Of a stretch of 64,000 nucleotides of DNA, positions 8,824 to 18,675 are shown piece after piece (within the stretch, counting starts at the first letter, position 1; each line of letters opens with the position of its first letter). The DNA lies in the NCBI GenBank assembly GCA_041396845.1, contig JAWKXU010000003.1, positions 62,001-126,000 of the forward strand, in the 5' to 3' direction. The position numbers and the translations under genes were made by a program. The DNA comes from JAWKXU01 sp020446465. Lineage in GTDB: Bacteria; Pseudomonadota; Alphaproteobacteria; Sphingomonadales; Sphingomonadaceae. A model generated the notes under the pieces. That model did no database searches, was not told the origin of the DNA, and saw only the letters and a program-made list of their open reading frames with translations.

Positions 8824-10213
8824 GAAGGTCATACTGTTTGAGCAGGTCATATAGCGTCGGGCGGCTGATCCCCAGCAACTTGGCGGTGTTGGAGATATTG
8901 CCCTCGCTCCGGGCCAGCGCATGACGAATGACCTTGCGGTCTGTCGCTTCGCGCGCCGCTTTCAGGTTGAGAGGCTGCGCGTCTTCATCATCCTCGCCAG
9001 TAAGGTCGAGGTCGGCCGCGTGAACGAGCTTGTCATCGGCCATGATGACGGCGCGTTTCACCCGGTTTTCCAGTTCGCGCACATTTCCGGGCCAGCCCCA
9101 GGCATCAATGGCGGCCAGTGCATCGGCATCAAAACCCTTTACAGCCGGATTCATCTCAGCCGAAAAACGCTTCAGGAACGCTTTCGCCAGCAGAGTGGTA
9201 TCGCCGGGGCGTTCCGAAAGGGCCGGAATCTTCACAACAATTTCGGCGAGCCGGTAAAACAGATCCTCACGAAAACGACCATCTGCAATCATCGCTTCAA
9301 GGTTCTGGTGCGTGGCGCAAACGATCCGCGTATCGACGTCAATGGACTTGCGCCCGCCAATGCGTTCGATTGTGCGCTCCTGCAAGAAACGCAGCAATTT
9401 GACTTGCAACGGCAGAGGGATATCGCCCACTTCGTCAAGGAACAGCGTGCCGCCATCAGCTTGTTCGATCTTGCCTTCGGTGGTCTTGATCGCACCCGTG
9501 AATGCGCCCTTTTCGTGCCCGAATAGTTCACTTTCCAGCAGGTTTTCAGGGATCGCGGCGCAGTTGATCGCTATGAACGCCTTGTCCCGCCGGGCGCTCG
9601 AATCATGCACCCCGCGCGCCAGCAGTTCCTTGCCTGTCCCGCTGGCACCAAGCAGCATGACCGAAACACTGGTGTTGGCGACGCGCTCTATCGTGCGGGC
9701 GACTTTCACCATTTCAGGTGCCGCCGTGATAAGCCCGCCCAGAACCGTATTGCTATCACCGACCCTGGCTGCGAGCTGCCGGTTTTCGACCTCGATATCG
9801 TGCAGGTTAAACGCGCGGCGAACGATCAGCCCCAGTTGTTCGATATCCACGGGCTTGGGATAAAAATCATAAGCGCCCCGGTCGATGGCTGTCAGCGCGG
9901 ATTCGCGCGCGCCGTGCCCCGATGCGACGATCACCTTGGTATCGGGTTTGAGCGCCATGATTTCATCAAGGAGAGCAAACCCCTCGCTTGTCCCGTCCGG
10001 GTCCGGCGGAAGCCCAAGGTCCAGCGTGACAACGGCGGGTTCATCAGCGCGCAAAGCGGCCAGCGCCGAGGCACGATCACCCGCCACGACGACGTCAAAA
10101 TCGTCATAAGCCCATTTAAGCTGTGCTTGCAGCCCTTCGTCGTCCTCTATGACCAGCAGACGCGGTTTGTGGCCTGTGGCATTATCGGCGATATGTTTTG
10201 CTGCGGTTGCCAT
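8816..10213 (-). CDS. prsR: Sigma-54-dependent response regulator PrsR
   Basis: A 465-residue NtrC-type regulator. Receiver domain residues 18-130 with acidic pair D24/D25 and phosphoacceptor D65 (VVTLDLGLPP); AAA+ domain from about 155 with Walker A GASGTGKE, the sigma-54 contact loop GAFTGA and Walker B GGTLFLDEVGD; C-terminal Fis-type helix-turn-helix (GNISNTAKLLGISRPTLYDLL). This matches the PEP-CTERM-box response regulator family. Its ATG overlaps the stop of prsK by one base (TAATG), so the kinase and regulator are translated together. Expected role: sigma-54 activation of exopolysaccharide and PEP-CTERM protein genes. Confidence 0.9.
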   Translation of the reverse strand: MATAAKHIADNATGHKPRLLVIEDDEGLQAQLKWAYDDFDVVVAGDRASALAALRADEPAVVTLDLGLPPDPDGTSEGFALLDEIMALKPDTKVIVASGHGARESALTAIDRGAYDFYPKPVDIEQLGLIVRRAFNLHDIEVENRQLAARVGDSNTVLGGLITAAPEMVKVARTIERVANTSVSVMLLGASGTGKELLARGVHDSSARRDKAFIAINCAAIPENLLESELFGHEKGAFTGAIKTTEGKIEQADGGTLFLDEVGDIPLPLQVKLLRFLQERTIERIGGRKSIDVDTRIVCATHQNLEAMIADGRFREDLFYRLAEIVVKIPALSERPGDTTLLAKAFLKRFSAEMNPAVKGFDADALAAIDAWGWPGNVRELENRVKRAVIMADDKLVHAADLDLTGEDDEDAQPLNLKAAREATDRKVIRHALARSEGNISNTAKLLGISRPTLYDLLKQYDLHA

Positions 10214-12333
10214 TACGCTACCTCCGACCGGGTGTGTTCAGATTGCGATGTCAGCGTCGCATCTCTCGATTTTGGCAGGTGAATATAGAATCGCGTGCCG
10301 ACCCCTTCGCGGGATTCGACGTCCATCTCACCGCCCATACTGCGGATCAGTTCACGCGCTTCGAATGCGCCTATGCCGAAGCCGTCCGTCTTGGATGAAA
10401 CGAACGGTTTGAACAGTTTTGTCCGAACGAACTCCGGACTCATCCCGCAACCGGAATCGATAATTTCCACCACACCTTGCCCGTCCTTGCTGAAAACCCG
10501 CAGACAAACAGGCGCACCGTTCCCGGTCGCATCAATGCCGTTCTGGATGACATGTGACAGCGCCTGCTCCAGCGCTTCGCGGTTGGCGGAAACGCGCACG
10601 GGTTCACTTCCGTCCAGCACGATAGAACCGGACGCAGACAACCTGCGAAGCAGATTTTCGACGCAGGTATCGAGCGCAACAGGTTCTATACCGCCGCTAT
10701 GACTGCCGTAACGCCCCAACCGCGCAAGCAACGCGTTGAGCTTGTCCGCGCTGTTCCGCAATGTCACGAGCATGTCTGCCCGGAATGCCGGGTTGTCGGC
10801 GTGCTTTTCGGCATTGCGGGCCAGCAGTGATAGCTGGCTCGCCAGATTTTTGATGTCATGCATGACGAAAGCCATCCGGCGGTTGAACTCATCGAACCGC
10901 GATGCTTCCTGCAAGGCTTCCTGACCCGACTGTTCGGCTAGGTAACTGGCGAGGTGCCGCCCGACGATCCGCAGCAAGTCAAAATCTTCCCAATCGAGCG
11001 TGCGGGCGATATGCGGGCGCGCCAGAATGACCAGTCCTTTCAGCTTTTCATAATGGATCAGCGGGACGATCGCCCAGGCCCGTTCATCCTCTTTCAGCCA
11101 TTCCGGCACCAATGCGGCATCGCCATCAAGGCTGCGCCCGGCGCGCGCATCGTCAAGGTTTGAAACAAAGTCCTTTTCAACGAAGAACGCGATGGCCTCG
11201 CTGGAAAATGCATCGACAGGGGCTGCGGCCTGCGGCCATTGCCAGCTTGCTGCCAGCATCATCCGCCCGTTTTCGTCCGGCGTCAGCAACAGGCCCGCCG
11301 GGCTGTCGGTAATGTCGGCCACGGCCTTGATCGCGCGTTCTTGCAGCGATGCACTGTTTTCACGCGCCTGTCCCACGGTTTCTGTAAAGCGGAGCCATTC
11401 GGCCCGATAATCGTAACGGTGTTTGAAAAGGTGCTTGATCGCTGTCACCCGGACCCATCGGCGCATATGCTCCGACGGCAACCAGACAATTGCCAGAACG
11501 CTCGCTGCGATGACAAAGCCGACTTGCGTGAGGCGCGCGGAATTGTCGCCAAGCAAGGCAATGGACTTTGCCACGCCGACCATCAGCATGAGATAGCCGC
11601 CAATGACAGCCAGCGAGAGTGTCTGGAACGTTACCGCCCGCGACGGGCGCAATTTCAGATCGCGTGCATTCTGGCTGAATCCGGCTGCCAGCGCAAAAGC
11701 CATGCCGATACTGGCCAGCCCGCGCAATGCGCCGAGTTCAACCGAATAGGCTGCACCAAGGTAGCTCACTGTATAATAGTTGAGATCATAGACCCAGATC
11801 GTTGCCAATGCGGCAACCGGCCAGCGCAGTAATGCCCTGATGCCCTGTTCCGCACCGGCATAAAGGTTATGGAGCAGAACCATCCCGCCAATCACACTCA
11901 GCAATCGCACTGTCAGCAATGCGCTGAACACCAGTTCGTGCATACCGGCCCTGTCGGACAGCCCAATGCCGAAAATCATCAACAAGCCATGCACGAACTC
12001 GGCAAGACCAAGCGCGATGAGCAGCGGCCGTACCTGCCGCATACTCGCATCACGCCCGTCAGACGCAAACAGGCTGTGAATGCCAAAAAACCAGGCGATG
12101 TTACGCACGCTTTCCAGCAAGAGCGCCAGCGGGGACACCGACGATGTGGCGGCCGCAGCGGCACACCATGCTGCCGTTGCAACCAGCCCGATAACTATCG
12201 GTCCCTTGTTAAGCCGCGCGGGAGAAGTCTGCCCCTTGAGAATCCAGACAGCCGATAGCCCGCAGGCAATGGCCCCGACCAGAAAGGTCCAGAAGCCAAC
12301 CAGTTGCCAGACGGGGGATACGGCGTCCATCAT
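10213..12333 (-). CDS. prsK: Membrane sensor histidine kinase PrsK
   Basis: A 706-residue kinase. The first 290 residues contain about eight membrane helices; residues about 320-470 form a GAF-like domain; the dimerisation helix holds the phosphoacceptor in FVMHDIKNLASQLSLLARN; the ATPase domain has the N box (HVIQNGIDA), G1 (DSGCGMS) and G2 (GFGIGAFEARELI). This is the domain order of the PEP-CTERM system kinase (TIGR02916 type). It overlaps the upstream sugar transferase by 4 bp and prsR by 1 bp, giving a tightly coupled leftward operon. The input signal is unknown. Confidence 0.9.
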   Translation of the reverse strand: MMDAVSPVWQLVGFWTFLVGAIACGLSAVWILKGQTSPARLNKGPIVIGLVATAAWCAAAAATSSVSPLALLLESVRNIAWFFGIHSLFASDGRDASMRQVRPLLIALGLAEFVHGLLMIFGIGLSDRAGMHELVFSALLTVRLLSVIGGMVLLHNLYAGAEQGIRALLRWPVAALATIWVYDLNYYTVSYLGAAYSVELGALRGLASIGMAFALAAGFSQNARDLKLRPSRAVTFQTLSLAVIGGYLMLMVGVAKSIALLGDNSARLTQVGFVIAASVLAIVWLPSEHMRRWVRVTAIKHLFKHRYDYRAEWLRFTETVGQARENSASLQERAIKAVADITDSPAGLLLTPDENGRMMLAASWQWPQAAAPVDAFSSEAIAFFVEKDFVSNLDDARAGRSLDGDAALVPEWLKEDERAWAIVPLIHYEKLKGLVILARPHIARTLDWEDFDLLRIVGRHLASYLAEQSGQEALQEASRFDEFNRRMAFVMHDIKNLASQLSLLARNAEKHADNPAFRADMLVTLRNSADKLNALLARLGRYGSHSGGIEPVALDTCVENLLRRLSASGSIVLDGSEPVRVSANREALEQALSHVIQNGIDATGNGAPVCLRVFSKDGQGVVEIIDSGCGMSPEFVRTKLFKPFVSSKTDGFGIGAFEARELIRSMGGEMDVESREGVGTRFYIHLPKSRDATLTSQSEHTRSEVA

Positions 12334-13718
12334 CGCGCGCCCTCACCCCACAAGATGACCCGCACAGTTTGCAGCAAGATCAGCAGATCAAGAAACGGCG
12401 TATAGTTCTTGGCGTAGTAAAGATCGTATTCCAGTTTGTGCCGGCTATCTTCGATAGAGGCCCCATAAGGATAGTTGATCTGCGCCCATCCGGTGATACC
12501 CGGCTTTACCATGTGCCGCTCTGCATAATAGGGCAGCTCATGTTCCAGTTCGTTCACGAATTGCGGGCGTTCAGGACGTGGGCCGACAAAGCTCATCTGG
12601 CCTTTCAGCACGCTCCAGACCTGGGGCAGTTCGTCGATCCGGGTTTTGCGGATGAACTTGCCAATGCGCGTCACACGCGGATCGTTTGTTTGCGCCCATT
12701 TCGCTTCGCCCGCCTTTTCCGCGTCGGTTCGCATTGAGCGCAGCTTGATGACTTCGAAAGTTTCGCCAAACAGGCCAACGCGCGTTTGACGGAAAAAGGC
12801 CGGGCCGGGGCTGTCCAGTTTCACGATAATAGAAAACAGCGCGATCAGCGGCAGCGCCAGAATGCACAGCAAAGTGCTGGCGGCAATATCGAAAATGCGC
12901 TTGGCTGCGCTGGACAGCATGCGCCCCGATGAAAACCCGTCGGAAAAGATCAGCCAGCTTGGGTTCACGGTATCCAGATCGACGCGCCCGGTTTCCCGCT
13001 CCACAAAACTGGAAAAATCATTGACGTGGACGCCGGTCGTCTTGATCCGTAGCAAGTCTTTCAAGGGTAAGGCATTGCGCCGTTCTTCCAGCGCCAGCAC
13101 CACTTCGCTGACATCGAGGTTTTCTACAAACCGGGTCAGATCCTTGATGGCAGAACGCGCAATCGCCTCTTCGACCACCGCTTCGGCGTCGCTCATCGCG
13201 ATGTAACCGACAAGCGCAAAGCCAACGCCCGGTTTGTTGCCGAGCTTTCGCAAGCGGTTCGCGCGGTGCCCTGCCCCCAGAACCAGAACCCTGCGGCGAA
13301 AGGCAGACGTGCCTAGAAGACCACCGATCACGATACGGTTGCCAATCAGCAGGATAATCGACAGCCCCATCGCGTAAGCCAGCGTGGAGCGCCAGAAATC
13401 AAGGCTCGGAAACAGAAAATCGACGAACGAAAGAAGCAGGACTGCCAGACTGACCGCCACCAGCAGCCGGGCCACAGCATAACGCATGGACCGCACGGCT
13501 TCGGAACCATAGACCCCGACCGCGATCATTCCGACAAGCACAATCACGGCAAAAGCCGACAGTGAACCCACGCGGTCCGAAATCGGACCAGCATCGGTCA
13601 TCAACTGTCCCGCGCGCATCTGCCAGGCAGATTCGCCAGCAACCAGCAGCAAAACCAGATCAAACAGGCCCAGCAGCAAGACTGCGTGTGGAACGTAATG
13701 TTTGAATAGACGGATCAT
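12330..13718 (-). CDS. Undecaprenyl-phosphate sugar-1-phosphate transferase, TIGR03013 type
   Basis: A 462-residue enzyme with four N-terminal membrane helices, a central nucleotide-binding-like domain (RRRVLVLGAGHRANRLRKLG) and a C-terminal bacterial sugar transferase domain starting at KRIFDIAAS, with the hairpin DSPGPAFFRQTRVGLFG and the signature ELPQVWSVLKGQMSFVGPRP. It transfers a sugar phosphate from a nucleotide sugar to the lipid carrier, starting exopolysaccharide repeat-unit synthesis. It is first in the operon with prsK-prsR-prsT, the genomic context of the PEP-CTERM-associated version. Downstream glycosyltransferases and exosortase are not in the window. Confidence 0.9.
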   Translation of the reverse strand: MIRLFKHYVPHAVLLLGLFDLVLLLVAGESAWQMRAGQLMTDAGPISDRVGSLSAFAVIVLVGMIAVGVYGSEAVRSMRYAVARLLVAVSLAVLLLSFVDFLFPSLDFWRSTLAYAMGLSIILLIGNRIVIGGLLGTSAFRRRVLVLGAGHRANRLRKLGNKPGVGFALVGYIAMSDAEAVVEEAIARSAIKDLTRFVENLDVSEVVLALEERRNALPLKDLLRIKTTGVHVNDFSSFVERETGRVDLDTVNPSWLIFSDGFSSGRMLSSAAKRIFDIAASTLLCILALPLIALFSIIVKLDSPGPAFFRQTRVGLFGETFEVIKLRSMRTDAEKAGEAKWAQTNDPRVTRIGKFIRKTRIDELPQVWSVLKGQMSFVGPRPERPQFVNELEHELPYYAERHMVKPGITGWAQINYPYGASIEDSRHKLEYDLYYAKNYTPFLDLLILLQTVRVILWGEGAR

Positions 13719-13873
13719 CTCTTGCCCTGATATCCAGCAAATTATCGAATAGCTGGGTTCTCTCTAAGGCAGAGAGGTGAACTGTCGGTAAATTTTACAA
13801 ACGGATCTGCGCCTTGCTGCGTGCGCCGTCCAAAGGTTAGTGAGGCATTATCAATTTCGTCAAATGGCGGGAT

Positions 13874-14182
13874 TTACTCGCCAGTGACCTTGTCCGCTGC
13901 CTTCTGTGCTGCTGCGCCTACTTCGCCAGCAGCCTCGCCGACCTGGTCGGCAGCATTTCCAACGCTGTCTGCGGCTTCGGCAATGGCGTTGTCCTTCGCG
14001 GCTTCGGCTCCGCCCAGCTGGGTGAAGGCCCAGATTCCGCCTGCGACGGATAACAATATGACGAACAGGATAAACCAGATGGACACACCTGAATTGCTGG
14101 CAGGTTCCTCACGTATGATCGTGGTGTGTGTATGAACCTTGCCGTCGGGCGTTTCGACTTCTGTATGGCGTTCTTCCGTCAT
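13874..14182 (-). CDS. Small single-pass membrane protein with Ala-rich tail
   Basis: About 102 residues: a polar N-terminus (MTEERHTEVETPDGKVHTHT), one membrane helix (VSIWFILFVILLSVAGGIWAF) and an alanine-rich C-terminus with heptad-like spacing that resembles YtxH-type or apolipoprotein-like amphipathic helices. I chose the ATG at 14182 because GGAGGA lies 9 bp upstream; the earlier ATG at 14191 is directly abutted by that site and is unlikely. It stands alone between the sugar transferase and an unknown secreted protein. Function unknown; an envelope stress or membrane role is a guess. Confidence 0.65.
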   Translation of the reverse strand: MTEERHTEVETPDGKVHTHTTIIREEPASNSGVSIWFILFVILLSVAGGIWAFTQLGGAEAAKDNAIAEAADSVGNAADQVGEAAGEVGAAAQKAADKVTGE

Positions 14183-14364
14183 CGGACACATTCCTCCAAC
14201 TGGATAGCGCAGCGGTGCGCCGTCATTCGTCGCAGGCTCAAACGGCTTTTACTGGCAAGTCGTTCCCGGAAAAAAACAGGCATACCTTACGAGAACCGCT
14301 TTTTTACCGCCCGTAAACCATGGCGCGCTGAGGTGCGTTAACCTTCGTTCGCTAGGCGGGCACT

Positions 14365-14904
14365 ATGAAGCTGATCCCGACCGAGACGACTTCGTTACCG
14401 ACGATGTATCGCCACTTCGCGGCGGTCACGATTGCGTTGACGACAATGCTGGCGATTTTCGCCGATGGTGAGAACCGTGCTGCAGCGGCAGCGCAGTTTT
14501 CCGACCGCCAGCAATTGAACGAGCTGGAGCGCATCGACGAACAGAAATTCGGCAAAAAGGAACTTTGGAAAGTCGAGGTCGAAAAGAAGTTCACATCCGA
14601 TGCGGCACTGGGTCAATTTGGCCAGCCCATGACTCCGATGGGAGCACGAAAACAACGTGACCATGGCGATGGCGGGATCATGCCTGCCGACATGACGATT
14701 GAAGCGCCCCGAAGCCAAATGGTCTGGCTTCAATTTGGCATGACCGAAGCGCAATGGAATGCTTTGAGCGAAAAGCAGCGCAATGCCTTGCTGAAACAGA
14801 TTCAGACAGGCCGGGTCGCTGCCGTCAAGGGCAGCCAGAGCGGCGGGCTGGACAAGGCTATTGAAGCATCGCGAGCGCGTTCCGGGTCAAGCCAGTTCGA
14901 TTAG
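14365..14904 (+). CDS. Hypothetical exported protein
   Basis: A 179-residue protein. A hydrophobic stretch (FAAVTIALTTMLAIFADG) preceded by a short N-terminal region suggests an atypical signal peptide or membrane anchor, with possible cleavage in the run of alanines near residue 42. The rest is charged and rich in Gln, Lys and Met, with no motif that I recognise; the segment MTEAQWNALSEKQRNALLKQI is likely helical. It converges on the SLC13 permease gene, 8 bp away. It may be lineage-specific; no function is proposed. Confidence 0.6.
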   Translation: MKLIPTETTSLPTMYRHFAAVTIALTTMLAIFADGENRAAAAAQFSDRQQLNELERIDEQKFGKKELWKVEVEKKFTSDAALGQFGQPMTPMGARKQRDHGDGGIMPADMTIEAPRSQMVWLQFGMTEAQWNALSEKQRNALLKQIQTGRVAAVKGSQSGGLDKAIEASRARSGSSQFD

Positions 14905-14912
14905 GGGGGCGA

Positions 14913-16715
14913 TTACATCCCGTAACTGACAACCAGCAGTATCGAGAGTGTTATCACCATCAACAGCACCAACGGCAGCCCGGTGCGGATATAGTCGCTG
15001 AACTTGTAATTGCCTTCCGCCATGATCAGCATGTTCGTCTGATAAGCAATTGGCGTAGCGTAGCACAGGTTGCACCCGAACAGGACAGCCAGGATCAATG
15101 GTTCATGCGGCAAGCCAAGCTGGCTGGCGATACTGAACGCGATCGGGGTGCCGATTGTGGCCGCCGCAGCATTGGATGCAAAGTTTGTCAGCAAAGTCAC
15201 AAACAGCATGATAACGGCAAGGATTGCCGCAGGCGGCAGGTATTGCAGCCCCAGTGACAAGGCGCTGCCAAGCCATGCCGCAGCCCCACTTTCAAGAATG
15301 AGGCGCCCGACTGCGATACTCGCCGCGACAAGCACAATGACTTTGCCCGACAGCGCACGCCCCACCCGGTCAAACTTCACGCAGCCGGTCACGAACATCA
15401 GGATGGCGCCGCCAAGAGCTGCAATTGCGATAGGGAACAGGCCGATAGAGGCCGTAGCAATAGAGCCACCCATAATGCCCAATGCTAGCAGCGCCTTGGA
15501 CCTGCGCGGCATTTCCTTTGCCCCGTCGAGCATCAACAGGCCATCATTCTGCGCGAACTCTGCCAGATCCTCGCCCAGCCCGATGGCAAGCAGCACATCG
15601 CCTTCCTGAATGACCAGTTCCTTGCCAGCCACGGGGCTATCCTGATGGATCGGAAGCGGGCGTTCGGGCTTGTGAATGCCCAGAACCGCAGTGCTGTAAA
15701 GATCAGCGATGCCAGATGTGGATAGCGTCCTGCCAAGCAGGCGCGAATCGCTGGTTACAGCCATTTCGACAACCAGGACATCTTCACCGCTTGCCGATGC
15801 CTTGCGGGATATCCGGTCCAGAACCCAGGCTGGTGCTACTTGCCCGCGCAAGGTGCGGATCGCATCTTCCAGTGCCTCGTGCGTTCCTGAAACACGAATC
15901 CGCTGCCCTACCTCCAGCGGTCCGGCGTTCTTGTCTTCGAAAGCAAAATCGGCAGGCAATTGCGGGCGCATTGACTCAATGGTCTTGCCGACAAAACCGC
16001 TTGCTTCATTAACCCGCAGAAGGCTGAAAAAACGGCGTTTTACATGCGTGACCTCAACGGAATTGTCAGGGAGCAACCGGGGCATGACAAGCCAAAGATA
16101 CGGTAGCGCCACAAGCGATGCGGCCAGCACGATCGGGGTGTAGTGGAAGACGGACATCGGCGGCATTCCAAGGTCGCGCGCGATCGATACAACGAGCACG
16201 TTGGTCGAGGTGCCGATGGTGGTGGCCATCCCGCCGATAAGCACTGCTGCGTTGAGCGGTATCAGCGTCTTGGATGCAGGCATGGCGCCGCGCGCGGCAA
16301 GCTGCACGAAAATCGGCAACAGCAACACCAGCACAGGCGTGTCGTTCACGATCATCGACAGGAAAAAGGCGATCAGCAGCGAGACAAGCAAGCCCAGCTG
16401 CGTATTCAGTTTCCAGACCCGCTCCAGCATACGCGCGGCAGGGTCGAGCGCGCCGGTGACGACCAGCCCCCTGCCCATGATCATCAGCGAGCAAATGGCT
16501 ATCAAGGCGTAGTGCCCAAAACCTGAGAAGGCGAGCCGCAGTCCGTCTTCCGGCTTGGTCAGAGGCAGGGGAAAGAAATACAGCCCGACCGCGATCACTG
16601 CGATAGTCAGCAGCGAAATAATTTCCACCGACATTCGCCCTCTTGCGAAAGCGATGAACATCACGATCGTGACGGCCAGCGCCGCAAGTGCATGAAACGA
16701 TGGAATACCGATCAT
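14913..16715 (-). CDS. SLC13-family permease with two TrkA-C (RCK C) domains
   Basis: About 600 residues. N-terminal and C-terminal sets of membrane helices (DASS/ArsB-like fold, with NDTPVLVLLLPIF and the related TNFASNAAAATIGTPIAF elements) flank a cytosolic middle region containing two TrkA-C-like domains (VGQRIRVSGTHEAL and IQEGDVLLAIGLGEDL). Such proteins transport sulfate, dicarboxylates or other anions with sodium. I start at 16715 (MIGIPSF); a longer frame to 16799 would overlap the upstream ATP-grasp gene. It lies 73 bp downstream of the methyltransferase/ATP-grasp pair on the same strand, so co-transcription is possible. Confidence 0.83.
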   Translation of the reverse strand: MIGIPSFHALAALAVTIVMFIAFARGRMSVEIISLLTIAVIAVGLYFFPLPLTKPEDGLRLAFSGFGHYALIAICSLMIMGRGLVVTGALDPAARMLERVWKLNTQLGLLVSLLIAFFLSMIVNDTPVLVLLLPIFVQLAARGAMPASKTLIPLNAAVLIGGMATTIGTSTNVLVVSIARDLGMPPMSVFHYTPIVLAASLVALPYLWLVMPRLLPDNSVEVTHVKRRFFSLLRVNEASGFVGKTIESMRPQLPADFAFEDKNAGPLEVGQRIRVSGTHEALEDAIRTLRGQVAPAWVLDRISRKASASGEDVLVVEMAVTSDSRLLGRTLSTSGIADLYSTAVLGIHKPERPLPIHQDSPVAGKELVIQEGDVLLAIGLGEDLAEFAQNDGLLMLDGAKEMPRRSKALLALGIMGGSIATASIGLFPIAIAALGGAILMFVTGCVKFDRVGRALSGKVIVLVAASIAVGRLILESGAAAWLGSALSLGLQYLPPAAILAVIMLFVTLLTNFASNAAAATIGTPIAFSIASQLGLPHEPLILAVLFGCNLCYATPIAYQTNMLIMAEGNYKFSDYIRTGLPLVLLMVITLSILLVVSYGM

Positions 16716-16788
16716 GCCATAGGCTCTATAGGCAGGTGGCCCTGCGTGCAATCCATCCTGATTGTTCGGACATCCAAACCAGTGTTCA

Positions 16789-18675
16789 TCAACTGGCAAC
16801 GTCAGTGCAGGAAATGTGCTGGAGAGAGCGTGTATGGGGCTGGATCAACATTTCTGCGTGCTTGACCATGGACCGGACCCGGTCATCTGAGATTGCGGGT
16901 AGAGCAATCCGCACTGTATCGATATATCGGGCGGGCAATCCGAGTGTCAGCACATCCGTTATCGGCATAACGAGCAACGCCCCGGTTACGGCGCGATCTA
17001 TCAACAGCGCCTGTGCTGCAGCGAATGAATCCGTGAAGAGGCGCGACTGGCCTTGCCCCTGCACCATAGTTCGCTTTCCATCCGAAAATGCGTTGCATCG
17101 CAATTTTCGCGCAAGCATATGCAGGCTGTCTGGAGCCTCCTCCCCCGGTGCAAGCACGATCAGGTGAACCGGAATTCTGCCATTTCCCGGTATCAATTCT
17201 CGCAGAATATCCTCAAAAATGTGTGGCGTATCGCGATAACCGATTTGCGGTTGGGCATTGACCTCGCAAATTATCGCGTCCTGTGCCTGCCATGGTTTCG
17301 CCGGGTCCGGGATAATCAGGTCAACCCCGGCAATATCGAGGCCGATAGTCCGTGCAACCCGCACTGCCAGTTGCAGGTTTTCAGGATGAAATGTGGCGGG
17401 ATCAAGAACGTCGTAAGTGCCACCCACGGAGATGTTCGACTTGCGGCACAAGGGCACAAACACCCCTTCCGCAGGCACCGAATCAGGATTGTGCCCATCT
17501 TCCGCAAGGATCGAATGTGCTTCTTCGTCCAGCACGAGGGAAACACGGTTTTTCCATGCCCGCCGCGTGTCTTTTTCAGCCTCCTGACGTGCCAGCGACA
17601 CAAGCTGCGAAATTGTGTGTTGGCCATCGCCGGTAACGCCGCCCGGTTTACGGTGCATGATCTTCACCACACGATCATGCACGACAGTGATACGAAAATC
17701 CTGTCCTTCGACGTGACGCTCCACCAGGATACGGGGTGAAATTCTGGCTGCTGCCCGAAAACGTTCACGCAGTGCATTTTCACTGCGAATGGCAGGAAAA
17801 ACGCCTTCGCCCTGCTCCCGGTCCAGAGGCTTGACGACCACGGGATAACCAAGCTGACGCGCAGCTTCAATCGCATCAGATTCGTTGCTCACCTGAATAT
17901 GCGTTGCACCGGGCAGGCCATGAAAATGCAGGCATTGCGCGGTCGCTTTCTTGCTTTGCGCGAGCAACACTCCGATATTACTGGTGTGCTCGGAAATTGA
18001 ACTGTTCAGCTTCACGCTATTCTGACCGAGGCCGAAAAGAGTTATGGCGTTTGGCATTCCAGTGACTTCAATCGACTGACGAACCGCTGCTTGCACTAAC
18101 CTAAAGGCATTGGTCCCCGCTTGCGCGAATGGTGCTAGGTCATCCTGAACGCTGGCAATGCGAGCCTGGAGCTCATCGAGGGTTGCTGTGTCCGTATGAT
18201 CGGCGAGAGACAGTGTGTTCAATACATCAGCCGCGGCAATTAACGATTTGGCGCTAGTGGTTGGATGAACCGATGGCACAACAACCTTGAAGGTTTCTTT
18301 GCCCTTGCCCAAGCTATTGGCCGTATTTGCGAGAATCGCGGATCGACCAAAGATGGGCAGCCCACGTTCACGTTGAATTGTCGCGCTCAGTTCCACCAGT
18401 GCTGCAAGAAGGTGCTGACCCGGTGATAACCCGTCATCCGCGGCAGGCCATTTCTGCTCTTCATTAATCGGCAAAAGTTTAGCGACCGCAGCTGAAATTG
18501 CAGGGGCATTGACCTGATCTGCTCCTTCGACCGTTACGTTTGCAATGAAAGCTGCAAGGCTGCTGCCAAAGCCATGGCCGCGTAACGGCCTTGTGTCGCC
18601 AAAGGTAATCAGCGGTGATGCCGGTGCGTGGCCTGGAGTCGTCTGTTCGGACACAGTCGTTTCAGTCCCGCTCAA
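16789..18675 (-). CDS. Cyanophycin-synthetase-like ATP-grasp protein lacking a Mur ligase domain
   Basis: A 628-residue protein. Residues about 210-500 resemble the CphA ATP-grasp region: LFGLGQNSVKLNSSISEHTS at the inlet, ATP-binding YPVVVKPLDREQGEGVF (about 278-293), ILVERHVEGQDFRI, and metal ligands in GLDIAGVDLI (D452) and CEVNAQPQI (E471, N473). Cyanophycin synthetases continue with a Mur ligase domain of about 400 residues; here only about 125 unassigned residues follow. The first 200 residues are also unassigned. ATP-grasp chemistry predicts carboxylate-amine (or thiol) ligation. It overlaps the upstream methyltransferase gene by 4 bp. Product unknown. Confidence 0.75.
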   Translation of the reverse strand: MSGTETTVSEQTTPGHAPASPLITFGDTRPLRGHGFGSSLAAFIANVTVEGADQVNAPAISAAVAKLLPINEEQKWPAADDGLSPGQHLLAALVELSATIQRERGLPIFGRSAILANTANSLGKGKETFKVVVPSVHPTTSAKSLIAAADVLNTLSLADHTDTATLDELQARIASVQDDLAPFAQAGTNAFRLVQAAVRQSIEVTGMPNAITLFGLGQNSVKLNSSISEHTSNIGVLLAQSKKATAQCLHFHGLPGATHIQVSNESDAIEAARQLGYPVVVKPLDREQGEGVFPAIRSENALRERFRAAARISPRILVERHVEGQDFRITVVHDRVVKIMHRKPGGVTGDGQHTISQLVSLARQEAEKDTRRAWKNRVSLVLDEEAHSILAEDGHNPDSVPAEGVFVPLCRKSNISVGGTYDVLDPATFHPENLQLAVRVARTIGLDIAGVDLIIPDPAKPWQAQDAIICEVNAQPQIGYRDTPHIFEDILRELIPGNGRIPVHLIVLAPGEEAPDSLHMLARKLRCNAFSDGKRTMVQGQGQSRLFTDSFAAAQALLIDRAVTGALLVMPITDVLTLGLPARYIDTVRIALPAISDDRVRSMVKHAEMLIQPHTRSLQHISCTDVAS

